A DNA stretch of 64,000 bases from Dactylorhiza incarnata (taxonomy: Eukaryota > Streptophyta > Magnoliopsida > Asparagales > Orchidaceae), in assembly GCA_033032865.1 (NCBI GenBank), contig JAWHQI010000266.1:3013501-3077500 (forward strand), written 5' to 3'. Positions 28,001-40,000 of this stretch are shown in pieces. A model generated the notes under the pieces. The model saw only the letters and a list, made by a program, of their open reading frames with translations. It made no database searches and was not told where the DNA came from. Made by a program: the position numbers and the translations under genes. The first letter of the stretch is position 1. Each line of letters opens with the position of its first letter.

Positions 28001-31000
28001 TCTAACATGCCATGCAAAGTGTGTGCACGTGCACCGATCACTCTCTCCCCCAGACTTGATCAAAACTAACGAAAATAACCAATTCAGAAATAAGTAAGAG
28101 AGGGGTAGAGTTGACCTATGCTCATAAAAGAGCATGCCAGAAGTGCGGTAGTTCCAACATTAATATTTTTCATACTTTCCTCATCCTCCACAAGAGAGCA
28201 TCCGCCTACAATGTTAGCAAAACAGAAATAGTAGTGCATAAAAGGAATTAAAAAGCAGACGGAACCGGGTGGTTCCCATGGGTTGTCTCCCAAGAAGCCC
28301 TTTTGTTTAACGTCCTTCAAGGTGGACCAAATACCTGTATTAAAGTATTGTTCAAATAGTTCTAATAAAGTTTTTCGTAATTGTACAGAATATCCCAGAA
28401 ATACAATACATCACCAAAGATGAAAAGATAGAAATTAAGCAGAGTTATACAAATCACGAATTCAAATACAACAGAGAGACAACCGAGAAAATCACCCTAA
28501 AACATTTGACTCAGCTAGATACACTTTTGTACAGTCCTTCAAAACTGTGCCGCCCTCATAGATTTTTAAGCAATGACCATTCACCTTGAACGTCCCTTCT
28601 TTTTCACCCGAAATTTCAATTGCGCCAAACGGAGAGACACCAGTCACAGTGAACGGGCCACTCCATCGTGACTTCAACTTTCCAGGAAATAAGCGCAGAC
28701 GAGAGTTGTAGAGGAGAACGCTATCTCCCGGATTGAATTTCTTTGGTCGAAAATGCCTATCATGCCACTGCTTTGTCTTTTCTTTGTATATGCGAGAGTT
28801 CTCGTAGGCAAAGTGCCGCAATTCTTCAAGTTCATTCAGCTGAGAAAGACGCCTTTCCGCCGTTGCTGCGATGTCCATGTTTAGGAACTTTGTTGCCCAC
28901 AAGGCTTTGTGTTCTAATTCCACTGGTAGGTGGCATGCCTTTCCAAAAACAAGCTGGAAGGGTGTCATTCCTAACGGAGTTTTGAAAGCGGTACGGTAGG
29001 CCCACAAGGCATTATCCACTTTCGTTGCCCAATCCTTTCTATTCGAGTGGATTGATTTTTCTATTATTCTTTTGAGTTCTCTATTCGAAACTTCCACTTG
29101 CCCACACGTTTGCGGGTGGTAAGCTAACGAGACTTTATGATGCACGCCAATTTTTTTTAATAATTGCAAAAATTGTCGGTTGCAAAAATGACTACCACCA
29201 TCACTTATGATTGTCCGCGGAGCTCCGAATCTGGAAAAGATATTTGCATGAATAAATTTCAAGACTGTACGGGCGTCATTAGCAGCAACAGCCTCCGCCT
29301 CCACCCACTTTGAAACGTAATCCACTGCCACGATTATATAATGTTTTCCGTGAGACACTGGGAATGGACCCATGAAGTCGATTCCCCAAACGTCGAACGG
29401 TTCACAAACTAACATGTTATTGAGCGGCATCTCGTCTTTCCGCGAAATGTTGCCGGTTCTCTGGCACTCATTGCATTTTGAGACATACGCGTGAGCATCC
29501 TTGAATAGCGTTGGCCAAAATAATCCACTCTGAAGTACCTTGCGTGTTGTCCTAGCAGCGCCCATGTGTCCTCCGGCCTCCCTATCGTGGCAATGTTCGA
29601 GAACAGATCTGTACTCCGATTCCGGGACGCAACGTCTGATTATACCATCGCTAACAAAGGGTCTTCCCAAAAATAATACTTTAAGTCTGAAAAGAGCTTG
29701 TTCCTCTGCTGAGGCGTAAGATTGGGCGAGAGAGTTTTACACGCAAGATAATTTGCGATATCAGTGTACCATGGGGTTGTTGACAGATGCGTAGTGATTG
29801 CAAATAGCTTCTCGTCCGGAAAATAATCGGTCGTTTCCTCCTCTTTGATGTTGGGAGAATCAACCGTCATGTCGTTCTCCAGCCGCGATAAGTGATCTGC
29901 GATAACATTCTCTACCCCCTTCTTATCTTTAATCTCCAAATCATACTCTTGCAGCAGTAGGATCCAGCGGATTAAACGCGGCTTGGCCTCCTTCTTGCTG
30001 AATAGGTATCTCAGAGCGGCATGATCAGTGTACACTATCACTTCGGAGAGCACTAAGTATGAATGAAATTTCTCGAAGGCGAAGATCACGACCAGCATTT
30101 CTTTCTCCGTGGTGGTGTAGTTTGCTTGCGCGTTATTGAGGGTCCGACTGGCATAAGCAATGGTGTGAAAGGTTTTGTCTTTCTTTTGGCCGAGCACTGC
30201 CCCCACGGCCACGTCACTAACATCGCACATGATCACAAATGGCAAGCTCCAGTCAGGTGCCACCAAGATCGGAGCGGAGATAAGTTTCCCCCGTAGGATT
30301 TCAAATGCTTGCATACCGGCTTCATCGAAACAGAACGGGACATCTTTGCCTAGCAAGTGAGAAAGAGGTTTTGAAATGGTTGAGAAATCCTTTATAAACC
30401 TTCGGTAGAATCCTACATGCCCAAGAAAGCTACGGATACCCTTCACAGAAGACGGCGGAGGAAGGTTCTTGATGACACTAACCTTCGCCTGATCCACCTC
30501 AAGCCCTTGGCGGGAGACCTTATGCCCCAACACAATTCCTTCGCGCACCATAAATTGGCATTTTTCCCAATTTAAGATGAGGTTGGTGTCCTCACACGGC
30601 TTCAAGGTCTTATCAAGATTGGCAATGCACAAAACGAGACTGCTGCCGAATAACGTGAAATCATCCATGAAGACTTCGAGAAAATCTCCCACCATGTCAG
30701 CGAAGATTGCAAGCATGCATCGCTGAAAAGTTGCAGGAGCATTGCAAAGTCCAAATGGCATTCGCTTGAACGCAAAGGTACCGGAAGGGCAGGTGAATGT
30801 CGTTTTGTCCTGATCAGCAGGGTCGATTAAGATTTAATTGTACCCGGAGTAGCCATCCAAAAAACAGTAGTAGTCTTGCCCTGCCAACTTTTCCAACATC
30901 TGATCAATGAAAGGGAGTGGAAAGTGGTCCTTGCGCGTAGCATCATTTAGCTTGCGGTAATCGATGCAGACCCTCCATCCGGTGATCACACGGGTAGGTA

Positions 31001-34000
31001 GTAACTCATTTTTCTCGTTGGGGATAACGGTTATCCCTCCCTTCTTTGGCACAACCTGAACTGGGCTGACCCACTTGCTGTCACTAATTGGATAGATAAT
31101 GCCTGCATCCAAAAGCTTTATCACTTCTGCCTTCACCACCTCTTGCATCTTCGGGTTCAGCCGCCTTTGGGGTTGAACCGATGCCTGTACTGATCTTCAA
31201 GAAGGATCTTGTGCATGCAGACGGTGGGGCTAATTCCTTTAATATCGGCAAGGGAACGTCCGAAGACTTTTTGGTATTTTCTTAGCAACCTCACCAACGC
31301 AGCTTCGTCGGCCTCAGACAGAGTTGCAGAAATAATCATCGGATGCGTGGTATTTTCTCCCAGGAAGATATATTTCAAAGAGTTCGGTAATTGTTTGAGA
31401 GCTGGAGAGGTGCAAGAATCCGATGGCACAATAAATGATTCTCTGATTGGAAGAAGATCCTCAGACTTGTCCGAGGATGAACCTCCATTGCCCACAAGGC
31501 TTTCTTGCTGCCAAAAAGTCTCACAATCCCCTGGGCTCACATCAAACTGACTATCCAATTCCTCGGTTGGCTCCGCCAGTTCGCAGTCTGTGATCTTAAA
31601 TAGTTGCGCCGAGTTGTTAACATTAAAAGATATGGCGTCCTACCCCAATCTGAGAGTGAGCTCTCCCTGCTCCACATTAATGATGACACGTGCCGTCGCG
31701 AGAAAGGGGCGTCCCAAGATAATAGGAACTTTAGTATCGGCCTTCATATCAAGGATGACAAAATCAGCTGGAAAGGCGAGGTCATTCACCACAATGGTAA
31801 GGTCTTCCACAATCCCGATCGGTTTCATGATTGTTCTGTCGGCTAGCTGCAGCATTACTTGTGTTGGCTTCAGAATCCCCGCACCTAGCTCTTGAAAAAT
31901 GGAGAGCGGCATTAGATTGATGGAGGCTCCTAGATCACAAAGTGCCTGACCGAATCGGTGGTGACCGATTCTGCAAGGGATAGTAAAGCTGCCAGGGTCC
32001 TTACGCTTTGTAGGGACGTCGGTGATGAGGGCGGAGCACTCCTCAGTGAGATCAATGGATTTGAGGTCCTCCAGATCCTTTCGCATTGAAATCAACTTCT
32101 TCAAGAATTTTGAGTAACCCGGTATCTGGGAGATGGCCTCAATCAGCGGTATGCTAAATTGTACTCCCTTCATCATTTCCAGAAATCTGCGAAATTGCTT
32201 CTCTGACTTCTCATTCCATAACCTGTGAGGAAATGGAGGGCTAATGATACTTTTCGAGGGTTGTGCCACGCTTGCAGAATCCGGCACAGTAGAGGTAAGA
32301 GTCGGCTCCCCTGTCACATCAGCATCAAGCCTGTCCGTAGGATTCGTAAGTGGTTCCTGTAGCGCAGGTGCTGGAGGTGTTTTCTGACGTGGGAGGTTTT
32401 TTATACTCCTGCCACTTCTTAACTTCATGGTGCTCACAGACTCCGGCGGCTGATCCGAAATCCCTGAGACAGCATCTTTGAGATTACTAATAGTGGAGTC
32501 GAGCTGCTGGATTGCTGCGGCCTGCTCATTCATTTTATGCAGCATATCGGCCACGAAAGTAACTAGCAGCTCTGTCTGCTCTGACGGAGGACATCCTCTA
32601 CTCCATTAAGTGTTGCTGCGTCAACTTCGCTAGTGCTCGGAGGATGAGTAGAGTGGCTCCAATACTGACTAGTCTGCGCTACATTCGTAACTATTTCCCA
32701 GGCGTCCTTCCCCGACTTATTAAACAGGGCGCCTCCGGCTGTGACATCAAAAAGCAAACGGAACCTGTCCAAAACACCAAAATAGAAAATCTGAACTAAA
32801 GAGTTTTCTGACAAGTCCTCACGATAACAGTCCCTGTGTAAGGATTGAAAACGCTCCCATGCGTCGACTAAGGTCTCTTCCTTTCCCTGGCTGAAGGCCA
32901 TAAGTTCCTTATGCCTATTCATACCTCGCATGCGATGTTGAAAATCAAATAGGAACTTCCCTTCAAATTGCTTCCAAGAAGTTGTCTCACTCTTCCGGGT
33001 ATCCCGGTACCATCTTTTAGCTTTATCACGCAAAGAGAATGAAAATGCCCGGATTTTTCGCTGGTCATTTTCGACTCCATCGAAAATACACGCGTAGTAG
33101 ACATCTAAGAATCCCTGCACGTGATGAACTGCATCTTCATGCGAATCCCCGCTGAATGTGCAATTTTCAGATATAAACTCGATAATGTCAGTGGAGATCT
33201 CGGACGCATGATTATTCATTCGTGCCTGATTCCTAAGATCATTTAAACTTCCCTGATGAATATGTTGCTGGATATAGGTCATGATTACTAGCTTGCAGGA
33301 CAAAGGATTAGCGCACAACAAAAAGACCTTAAAACTAATTTCCAAAGAAAAACAAATCATAAACGCTTGCATTCTCCGGCAATGGCGCCAAAAACTTGAT
33401 GCGCTATTTCGGCACTGCTAATTAGCAAGCACGAAATGCGATACGACGGCAGTGCACCGGTCGCTCAAGTAATAAAATAGGGAGGAACTCCCCGAATATC
33501 GTTCTCAAAGGACCGTAAGTTGGGTAGTACGATTTGCTCAAACCAGGAAATCAGTTAAAAGGATTAATAAAAAACAAAGGGAGGTTGTGATTTGGGTTCC
33601 TAAGCTATTGCAGAATGAAAAGAAATGCGGGTCGAAAAGCACCGCTTCGCAACGTGTGGGTGAGTGCAGCGGCCGCGATGCCGCGCTTCGGTAAGCGGGT
33701 GGAGTGGGCACAGTGCGGGGTTCGTGAGGGTCGTACTCACCTCTTCACAAACATCACCACTAGCAATCGCTAAGTGGCTTCACACACAAGCAACCTAGGC
33801 TATCACAACAACAAACAAGGGCTATTCTTGCCACCGCATCAACATTGGATATGAACACAAGCAATAATCCTTAAGATTAATCTTAACAAGCATTCATACA
33901 ACACATAAACAAGTACAAGCATTAAGGGTTAGAGAGGACCACAAAGAAGATGTCACCGCGTCTTGGGTTCACGGCCGGAATAAGAGGTTGTCAGGCTCTC

Positions 34001-37000
34001 TCCGGGCTCGGCCCTCAGATGGCGTGCTAACTCGAAGGAGGCTGTCACCGCTCCAACGATCTTCAGCGCTTCTATGGTCTCCTCGCCGAGGAATGCTTGA
34101 GCTAGCGGCGGCGGAAGCTTGCAAACGCTCTCGGATGGAAGGATGATGAAGGAGATCGTCGGAGATGGTCTCCTCTTGCCTCATCCAGTGGAAAGGGTGA
34201 AAATGGCGGGATTCCCAGTCTTTCCCGCGAGGGGGATCGAGCTCTCTCCCGTCACACCAATGGCAGCAACATTTCCTGTTTAAATACTAAACAGGCAGAA
34301 AAATGGTCACGCCGGTCGAACGCACTACCGTGCGCAGACCGTGCGTTAATTAATGATAAAATTGGCGTGGAGACGAAGCTACGCCGCCCGTGCGATTTAC
34401 TCACGCACGGGCAAATCCGTCCGCGCGTCAAAACGCACGGACAAATTCAGATACGTCTTAAAACAGAAGAAACAGGAGACAGTGCGTTTTACTCACGCAC
34501 GGACGATTCCGACCGTGCGTCAAAACGCACGAGTAAACTCGGATCGCCAGTTTTCTGCCCAGATGAGATTGCACGACCGCAGCAGACCGTGTGTCAAGGA
34601 AAACGCACGACCATGCGTTTCACACAGTTATGAAATCTGGGAGAAAACTGGATACAAGTCAATCCGGCCACCTGCACACAAGATAAACAAGCTGGGAATA
34701 CACCTCCAGCACCAGATAAACATATAGAAATGGAAGGGGAGCACCATGTGCTTACCCCCAATAACAAGGAGCGCAATTCCACACCGAAACGGGCCTAATA
34801 GTACACCTAGCAGAGAATAGTGAATATGAATGAAAACGTGCATAAAGTGTGGTGCAAAGACTAGATAATCGGCCCAGATGAGTCCATAAATATATATATA
34901 TATATATAAATGGGACTCATCACAACTACCCGAAAAAAAAACAAGATTTGCATATGCTGTTTATCGACCTTGAGAAGGCTTATGATAGGGTTCCAAGAGA
35001 GGTCTTATTCATCTTAGAAAAGAAAAGTGTAAATGTATCATACAATGACATAATCATAGATATGTACACAAATTCAGTGGTGATAGTGAGGACATTTGGA
35101 GGACTAACACAAGAATTCTCTATCCCTATTGGCTTACATCAAGGGTCAGCTTTAAGCCCCTATCTCTTTGCCCTTATCTTAGATGATCTCACCAGACATA
35201 TCCAACAAGGCAACAAGCAATACCTTGGTGTTTATTGTTTACAGATGATATTGTTTTGGTCGATGAGACGCGCGATGGTGTAAACGCGAAACTTGAATCT
35301 TGGCGAGACACTTTAGAAAAGAAGGGTTTTAGGTTGAGCAGTGCAAAGATGGAGTATATGGAGCTTAAATTTAGCAGTGCAGGAAGGACATATGACTCCG
35401 TTATTAAGTTTGGTGATCAAGATATTTCACGCAGTGAGTGCTTTAAATATCTGGGATCGATAATTCAAAACGATGGAGGTGTAGATAAAGATGTGACACA
35501 TAGAATCCAAACAGGTTGGTTGAAGTGGAGAGGCGTCAGGGATCTTATGTGATCATAAAGTACCATTAAAACTTAAAGGCAAGTTTTTCCGTACTGCAAT
35601 TAGACCATCGATGCTCTACGGTTCTGAGTGTTAAGCAGTGAATTGTGTACATGAGCAAAAAATGGGAGTTGCGGAGATGTGAATGCTTTGGTGGATGTGT
35701 GGACACACGAGATTGGATAAAATTATGAATGAATGTATCAGAGATAAGATAAGAGTGACACCAATTATACAGAAGATGCGAGAAGTTCGACTAAGATGGT
35801 TCAGACACGTACAAATGAGACCATTAGAGGCACCTATTAGGCGTTGTGAGAGTTTAATCACTGGGCATGTTAAACGGAGGAGGGGTAGACCAATAAAGAC
35901 TTGGAATGAAGCTATAAGGAAAGACATGATGTACTTAGGCTTTAGTGAGATTATGACTAAAGATATGGCACAATGGCGACAAAGGATCCATATAGCCGAC
36001 CCCACTATAGTGGGATAAATGCTTGAGTGTTGTTGCTGTTTATTGCTTTGGGGCTTGTTTTATTCCATAAAGAGACTTAACAAGTTTGCAAACCTTATGT
36101 TCTTGTCTCTTAACAAGTTTAGTCACCTATGTCTCTATGCAAGAAAGTGGGTTTGACATCTATTTGATGAATGATCATCTTATGGGTCAAAACTAAAGCT
36201 ACTAACATACGAGGAGATGTGATCTCAGCTACATGACATAGACGTTCAAATAGTCTATCCCTTGTTTCTGAGCATAACCTTTGGCAACAAGATGAGTCTT
36301 ATACTTCTCAATAGAACCATTCAACTTAAGCTTATTCTTAAAGATCCATCTACAACTTATGACTTTGCCACCGGAAGATAAATCAATTAAAATTCAAGTT
36401 TTGTTCTCAAATATTGAATTAATTTCTATATTAATAGCTTCTTTCCAAAATAGAGAATCGAATGAGGTTATTGCTTCCTCGTATGTGTTAGGATCTTCTT
36501 AAGTAAATATATGACGTAGTCATCTCCAAACTCTTTTGCTCATTTTAGGTTCATCAATTTCTATTGGTTCTACATAAGAAAAATATGGGATAGAGACTAC
36601 TAGAAGGTTGAAACGAGTTATTTAATTTATACGAGAAGTTATCTTCCAAATAAACTACATCTCTAGCGTTTAGAATATTGTTATTAGAGATCCCAAAAAC
36701 CTGAAAATTAGGAATGTGAAATCTATTAGCGTTACTATCGGATACATATCCATTAAAGATATAATCTCTGGTTTTAGGTCTTATCTTTTTTTCTCTTATG
36801 CATAGGAATAACTATCTAAACTAAACACCTCCACACAATGAATATGGAGGTTATGCTTCCTTAATTTGAATAATTCAAATGACGTTTTATCACTATGTTT
36901 TGTGTGAATCCTATTAAGGATGAAACAAGAGGTGAGTAATTTTTATCCCCAAAGATTTTTTGGGGCATCGGATTCAGCTAGTATGACATTAACCATATTC

Positions 37001-40000
37001 ATCAAAGTCTAATTTTTACGTATTGTTACACCATTCGATTGAGGTGAATAATGAGTGGTTATTTGATGAATGATCCCAATGAATAATTAACAAAAATGCA
37101 GCAATAAGAGATTAAGAAATTAAGTCTTGTTGTTGGGAAAATGATTTCTCTTAACCCCTGAAAAAGAGTTAAATATGAATTCTAAGAAAGGAAAATCAAG
37201 GTTAAGTCAATATGCGTCGAATAGTATTCGACGCAACGTCGAAGTTGTATCGACGTTTCTTTCAGAATGAGTCGAAGTAGCTCCAAGCAGAATTCGACGT
37301 ATCCTATGTCGACGTAGCTCTGACTTCTAGTCGACGTATCTTGAGAAGTCGACGCACCCTAGTCGACGCACCTTCCTTATTCTCCTCTCAACGCTCTACC
37401 AGGATGAATTCGAACCCTACGTCGAATAGTAATCGACGCACGTCGATTTATATGATTAATTCAAAAATCGCCAGATCTCTTTCCCTCTTTTATAGATCTG
37501 ATTTATATGGAATCAATTTATTCTTTATAGCCGTTCTGAATCATTCTTTCCTCTAATAGATTCTTGGCTAAATTGATTAAATCCTTTATGGACATTATTT
37601 GAAATCAGATTGAATACTTTCCTTCTATGGATATAACTGTTATGGAAATTTCTCTTTCTTTCTAATACTCTACCTGCTAATTGATTACTCTCCTATAGTG
37701 TTATTTTAATGAACAGAGCTATAAATAACTAAGGAGGTCGGCAGAGAAAGAACAAGTGATCCACCATATACACATTGAAAAAGAGGAAAAGCTCCCAAAA
37801 AGTGAAAAAGGGAGAGAATAGAGAAATTGTTCTGCAGCAACCATCAAGCATTCTTCTTCTGCTTCTGAAGCCATACTGCTGCAAAATTCTGAAAAGATTA
37901 CAATCTCCTTCTCTCTCACTATAGAAGGGAGATTTAATTCACTACTTCTTGTGCTTCCAATCTTCTTGCTAGGAAGAAGATTCATTTTTGTCTTAAATAC
38001 TTCTTTTTTCCTTTTCTCATTTTCATACTCACATACTGTAAAAGAGTTTTTAGAATCACTCATCAAAAAATTCAGTTGTACTGGTTCTAAGAGTCTCATT
38101 TTCAAAAGACTCAGTTGGTTCTAAGAGTCTCCTTATCAAAAGACTCAGGGTGGTTCTAAGAGTCTCCTTATCAAAAGACTCAGTGCAAGATAGTGAATTC
38201 CTACCAAGGGGGTAGAAGAGTGGACTACCCAAAGTTTGGGGAACCACTATATTTTCTTGTGTTGTGCTGTGATTTCTTTTCTTGCATTTACTTTCTTTAT
38301 TTGTTTAATTCTTGTTGGTGTGTGTGGGAAGCTCTAATCTGTGATCATACATATATATATATATTAACTTTGCACAAAATATTTTAAATCTCTATTCACC
38401 CCCCCTAGAGAATTCTAGTGAGGTTAACTGTGCACTTTCAATTAGTATCAGAGCTAGGTTGATCTAAAAAGGTTAACTTCCTGATCAAAAAGATCCTACC
38501 TCTTATATATATTTCTCTAACAATTATTTTTCACATGGCACAAATCAAAGATTATGCTTCTACCAGACCACCAATGTGCAATCTTGAAAAGTTTGCAGTT
38601 TGGAAGACAAGAATTAGGATTTATATGAATTCCATTGATGGAGACTTATTTAATGTTATCTTGACAGGTCCTCCCAAGCCTTATAGAAAAGACTCAAGTG
38701 GTGAAATGACTCAAACACTTGTCCCAAAGGCTGAGTGGACAGTTGAAGAGAAAAAGGCAGGAACATGTGATGCAAAGGCTGTAAATATTCTGGTCTCAAC
38801 CCTTTCTGATGAAATCTTTCAAAGGGTGGTTGATTGTGAATCAGCCAAAGAAATTTGGGAGGCTCTCATAAAAATGGTAGAAGGAAGTGCTGATGAAAGA
38901 AAAGATAAGAAGGCCCTATTGATCTCTCAATATGAGAACTTCCAAAAGAAGAATGAAGAAAGCATCTCTGAGATGTATGACAGATTTAGTTTGATCATCA
39001 ATCAACTAAGGGACTTGGATAGAGAAATCTCTCTTACAGAGTTTAATGATAAATTGCTGATGAGTCTCCCAAGCTCACGGGAGTCAAGGATATGGGCAAT
39101 AAGAGACACAAGAGGTCAAAGGAAAATTTCAACAGATGCTCTCTTAGGAAAACTCAGATCCTATGAGCAACTGCTGAAAATCAGAGAAGAGAAGAAGAGA
39201 AGAGAAAACATCCCAACCTCCTCAAAAGACAGGAACATTGCATTAAAAGCAACAGAGGAAAGAGACTCTATCACTGAAGAAGAACTATTCAGTTTCCTGG
39301 CCAAAAAATTCAAGAAATGGGTCAGGACAGATGGATCAAGAAGGAGAGAGTCAAAACCAAGGTATGACAAAACTCCTACTAAAAAAATTATTTGTTATTC
39401 CTGCAGGAAATCTGGACATATTGCCCCAGAATGTCCAGAGAATGCTGAGACAGAAAGTTTTGAAAAAGAAAGATCCCAAGAAAAAGGAGAAGAAGAAAGA
39501 AAGAGGCTTTATTGCAGAAGCCTGGAGTGAAACAGACTCTGAGGACAGTTCCTCTTCCAAGAGTGACAATGAAGAATCTAAGCAAGAAGATCTATGCTTG
39601 ATGACCCTTGAAGGATCAAAGAATAATGATAGTGCTAAATCATGGAGTGAGACAGGATCAGAAGAAAGCATATCTTCTGAAGATGAAAAAGAAGATAGCC
39701 TTATTCTCATAGAGGAATCTGAGGATAAGGATGAGGTAAGCATGTTTGATAAAATAGATTTTCAAAGTGATAACTTCAGAAATGATTTTTTGGGAATGTG
39801 TCTAGATCAACTAAAAGCAACACAAGAAATTAAAGATCTAAAAGAACAAATCAATGTAGCTAAAAACCAGAGAAATAGAGAAGTTAAATGCTCTAAAGAT
39901 TATGAATTAAGGGCTAACATCATAGAAAAGGAGGTAGAAAAGGCTAAAATAGAAAATCAGTTCCTTAAGGATAAGGTATCCCAGACAAAGACCTTTGAAG

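Larger units (their letters stand above)
25151..34922 (-). mobile_element. Full-length Athila/Tat-like Ty3/gypsy element (9,772 bp)
   Basis: LTRs at 25151-26669 and 33397-34922, each TGATGCGC...ACTCATCA. Perfect duplication CAACT (25146-25150 and 34923-34927). On the minus strand a tRNA-Asp-type PBS (33373-33390) follows the 5' LTR and a purine tract precedes the 3' LTR. Gag, a DLGA protease, RT (FMDDFTLFG), RNase H and integrase are present in order, each in its own frame because of frameshifts. A 1.8-kb non-coding stretch lies between integrase and 3' LTR, where Athila elements can carry an envelope-like gene; none is left here. LTRs are nearly identical, so insertion is recent, later than the LINE it split. 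Confidence 0.92.
23549..36041 (+). mobile_element. RTE-type LINE (copy B), 5'-truncated, split by Athila-like element
   Basis: Flanked by an 18-bp target duplication with two mismatches, ATTGCTTCGGAGCTTGTT at 23531-23548 and ATTGCTTTGGGGCTTGTT at 36042-36059. 23549-24160 encodes part of the apurinic-like endonuclease ([24 protein letters not shown]-like). 24160-25150 covers the linker and first RT motifs ([10 protein letters not shown]). 34928 onwards continues with RT ([37 protein letters not shown]) to the C-terminal RWFRHV and GRPIKTW segments, then TTG repeats. Net length is about 2.7 kb. Many frameshifts and stops, including TAA in place of a Trp codon near 35633. Confidence 0.88.
37131..38440 (+). 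repeat. SIRE-like 5' LTR
   Basis: U3 carries the 21-bp quasi-palindrome array (37214-37460). TATAAATA at 37720-37727 is the probable TATA box. Three tandem 34-bp units with GAGTCT...AGACTC arms lie at 38082-38185, downstream of it. Confidence 0.93.

Noticed and set aside
39440..39530. Programmed frameshift joining the two gag frames
   Set aside because: The A-rich tract could slip, but frames overlap around the Lys-rich region, nearby stops and other lesions exist, and a single-base lesion explains it more simply.
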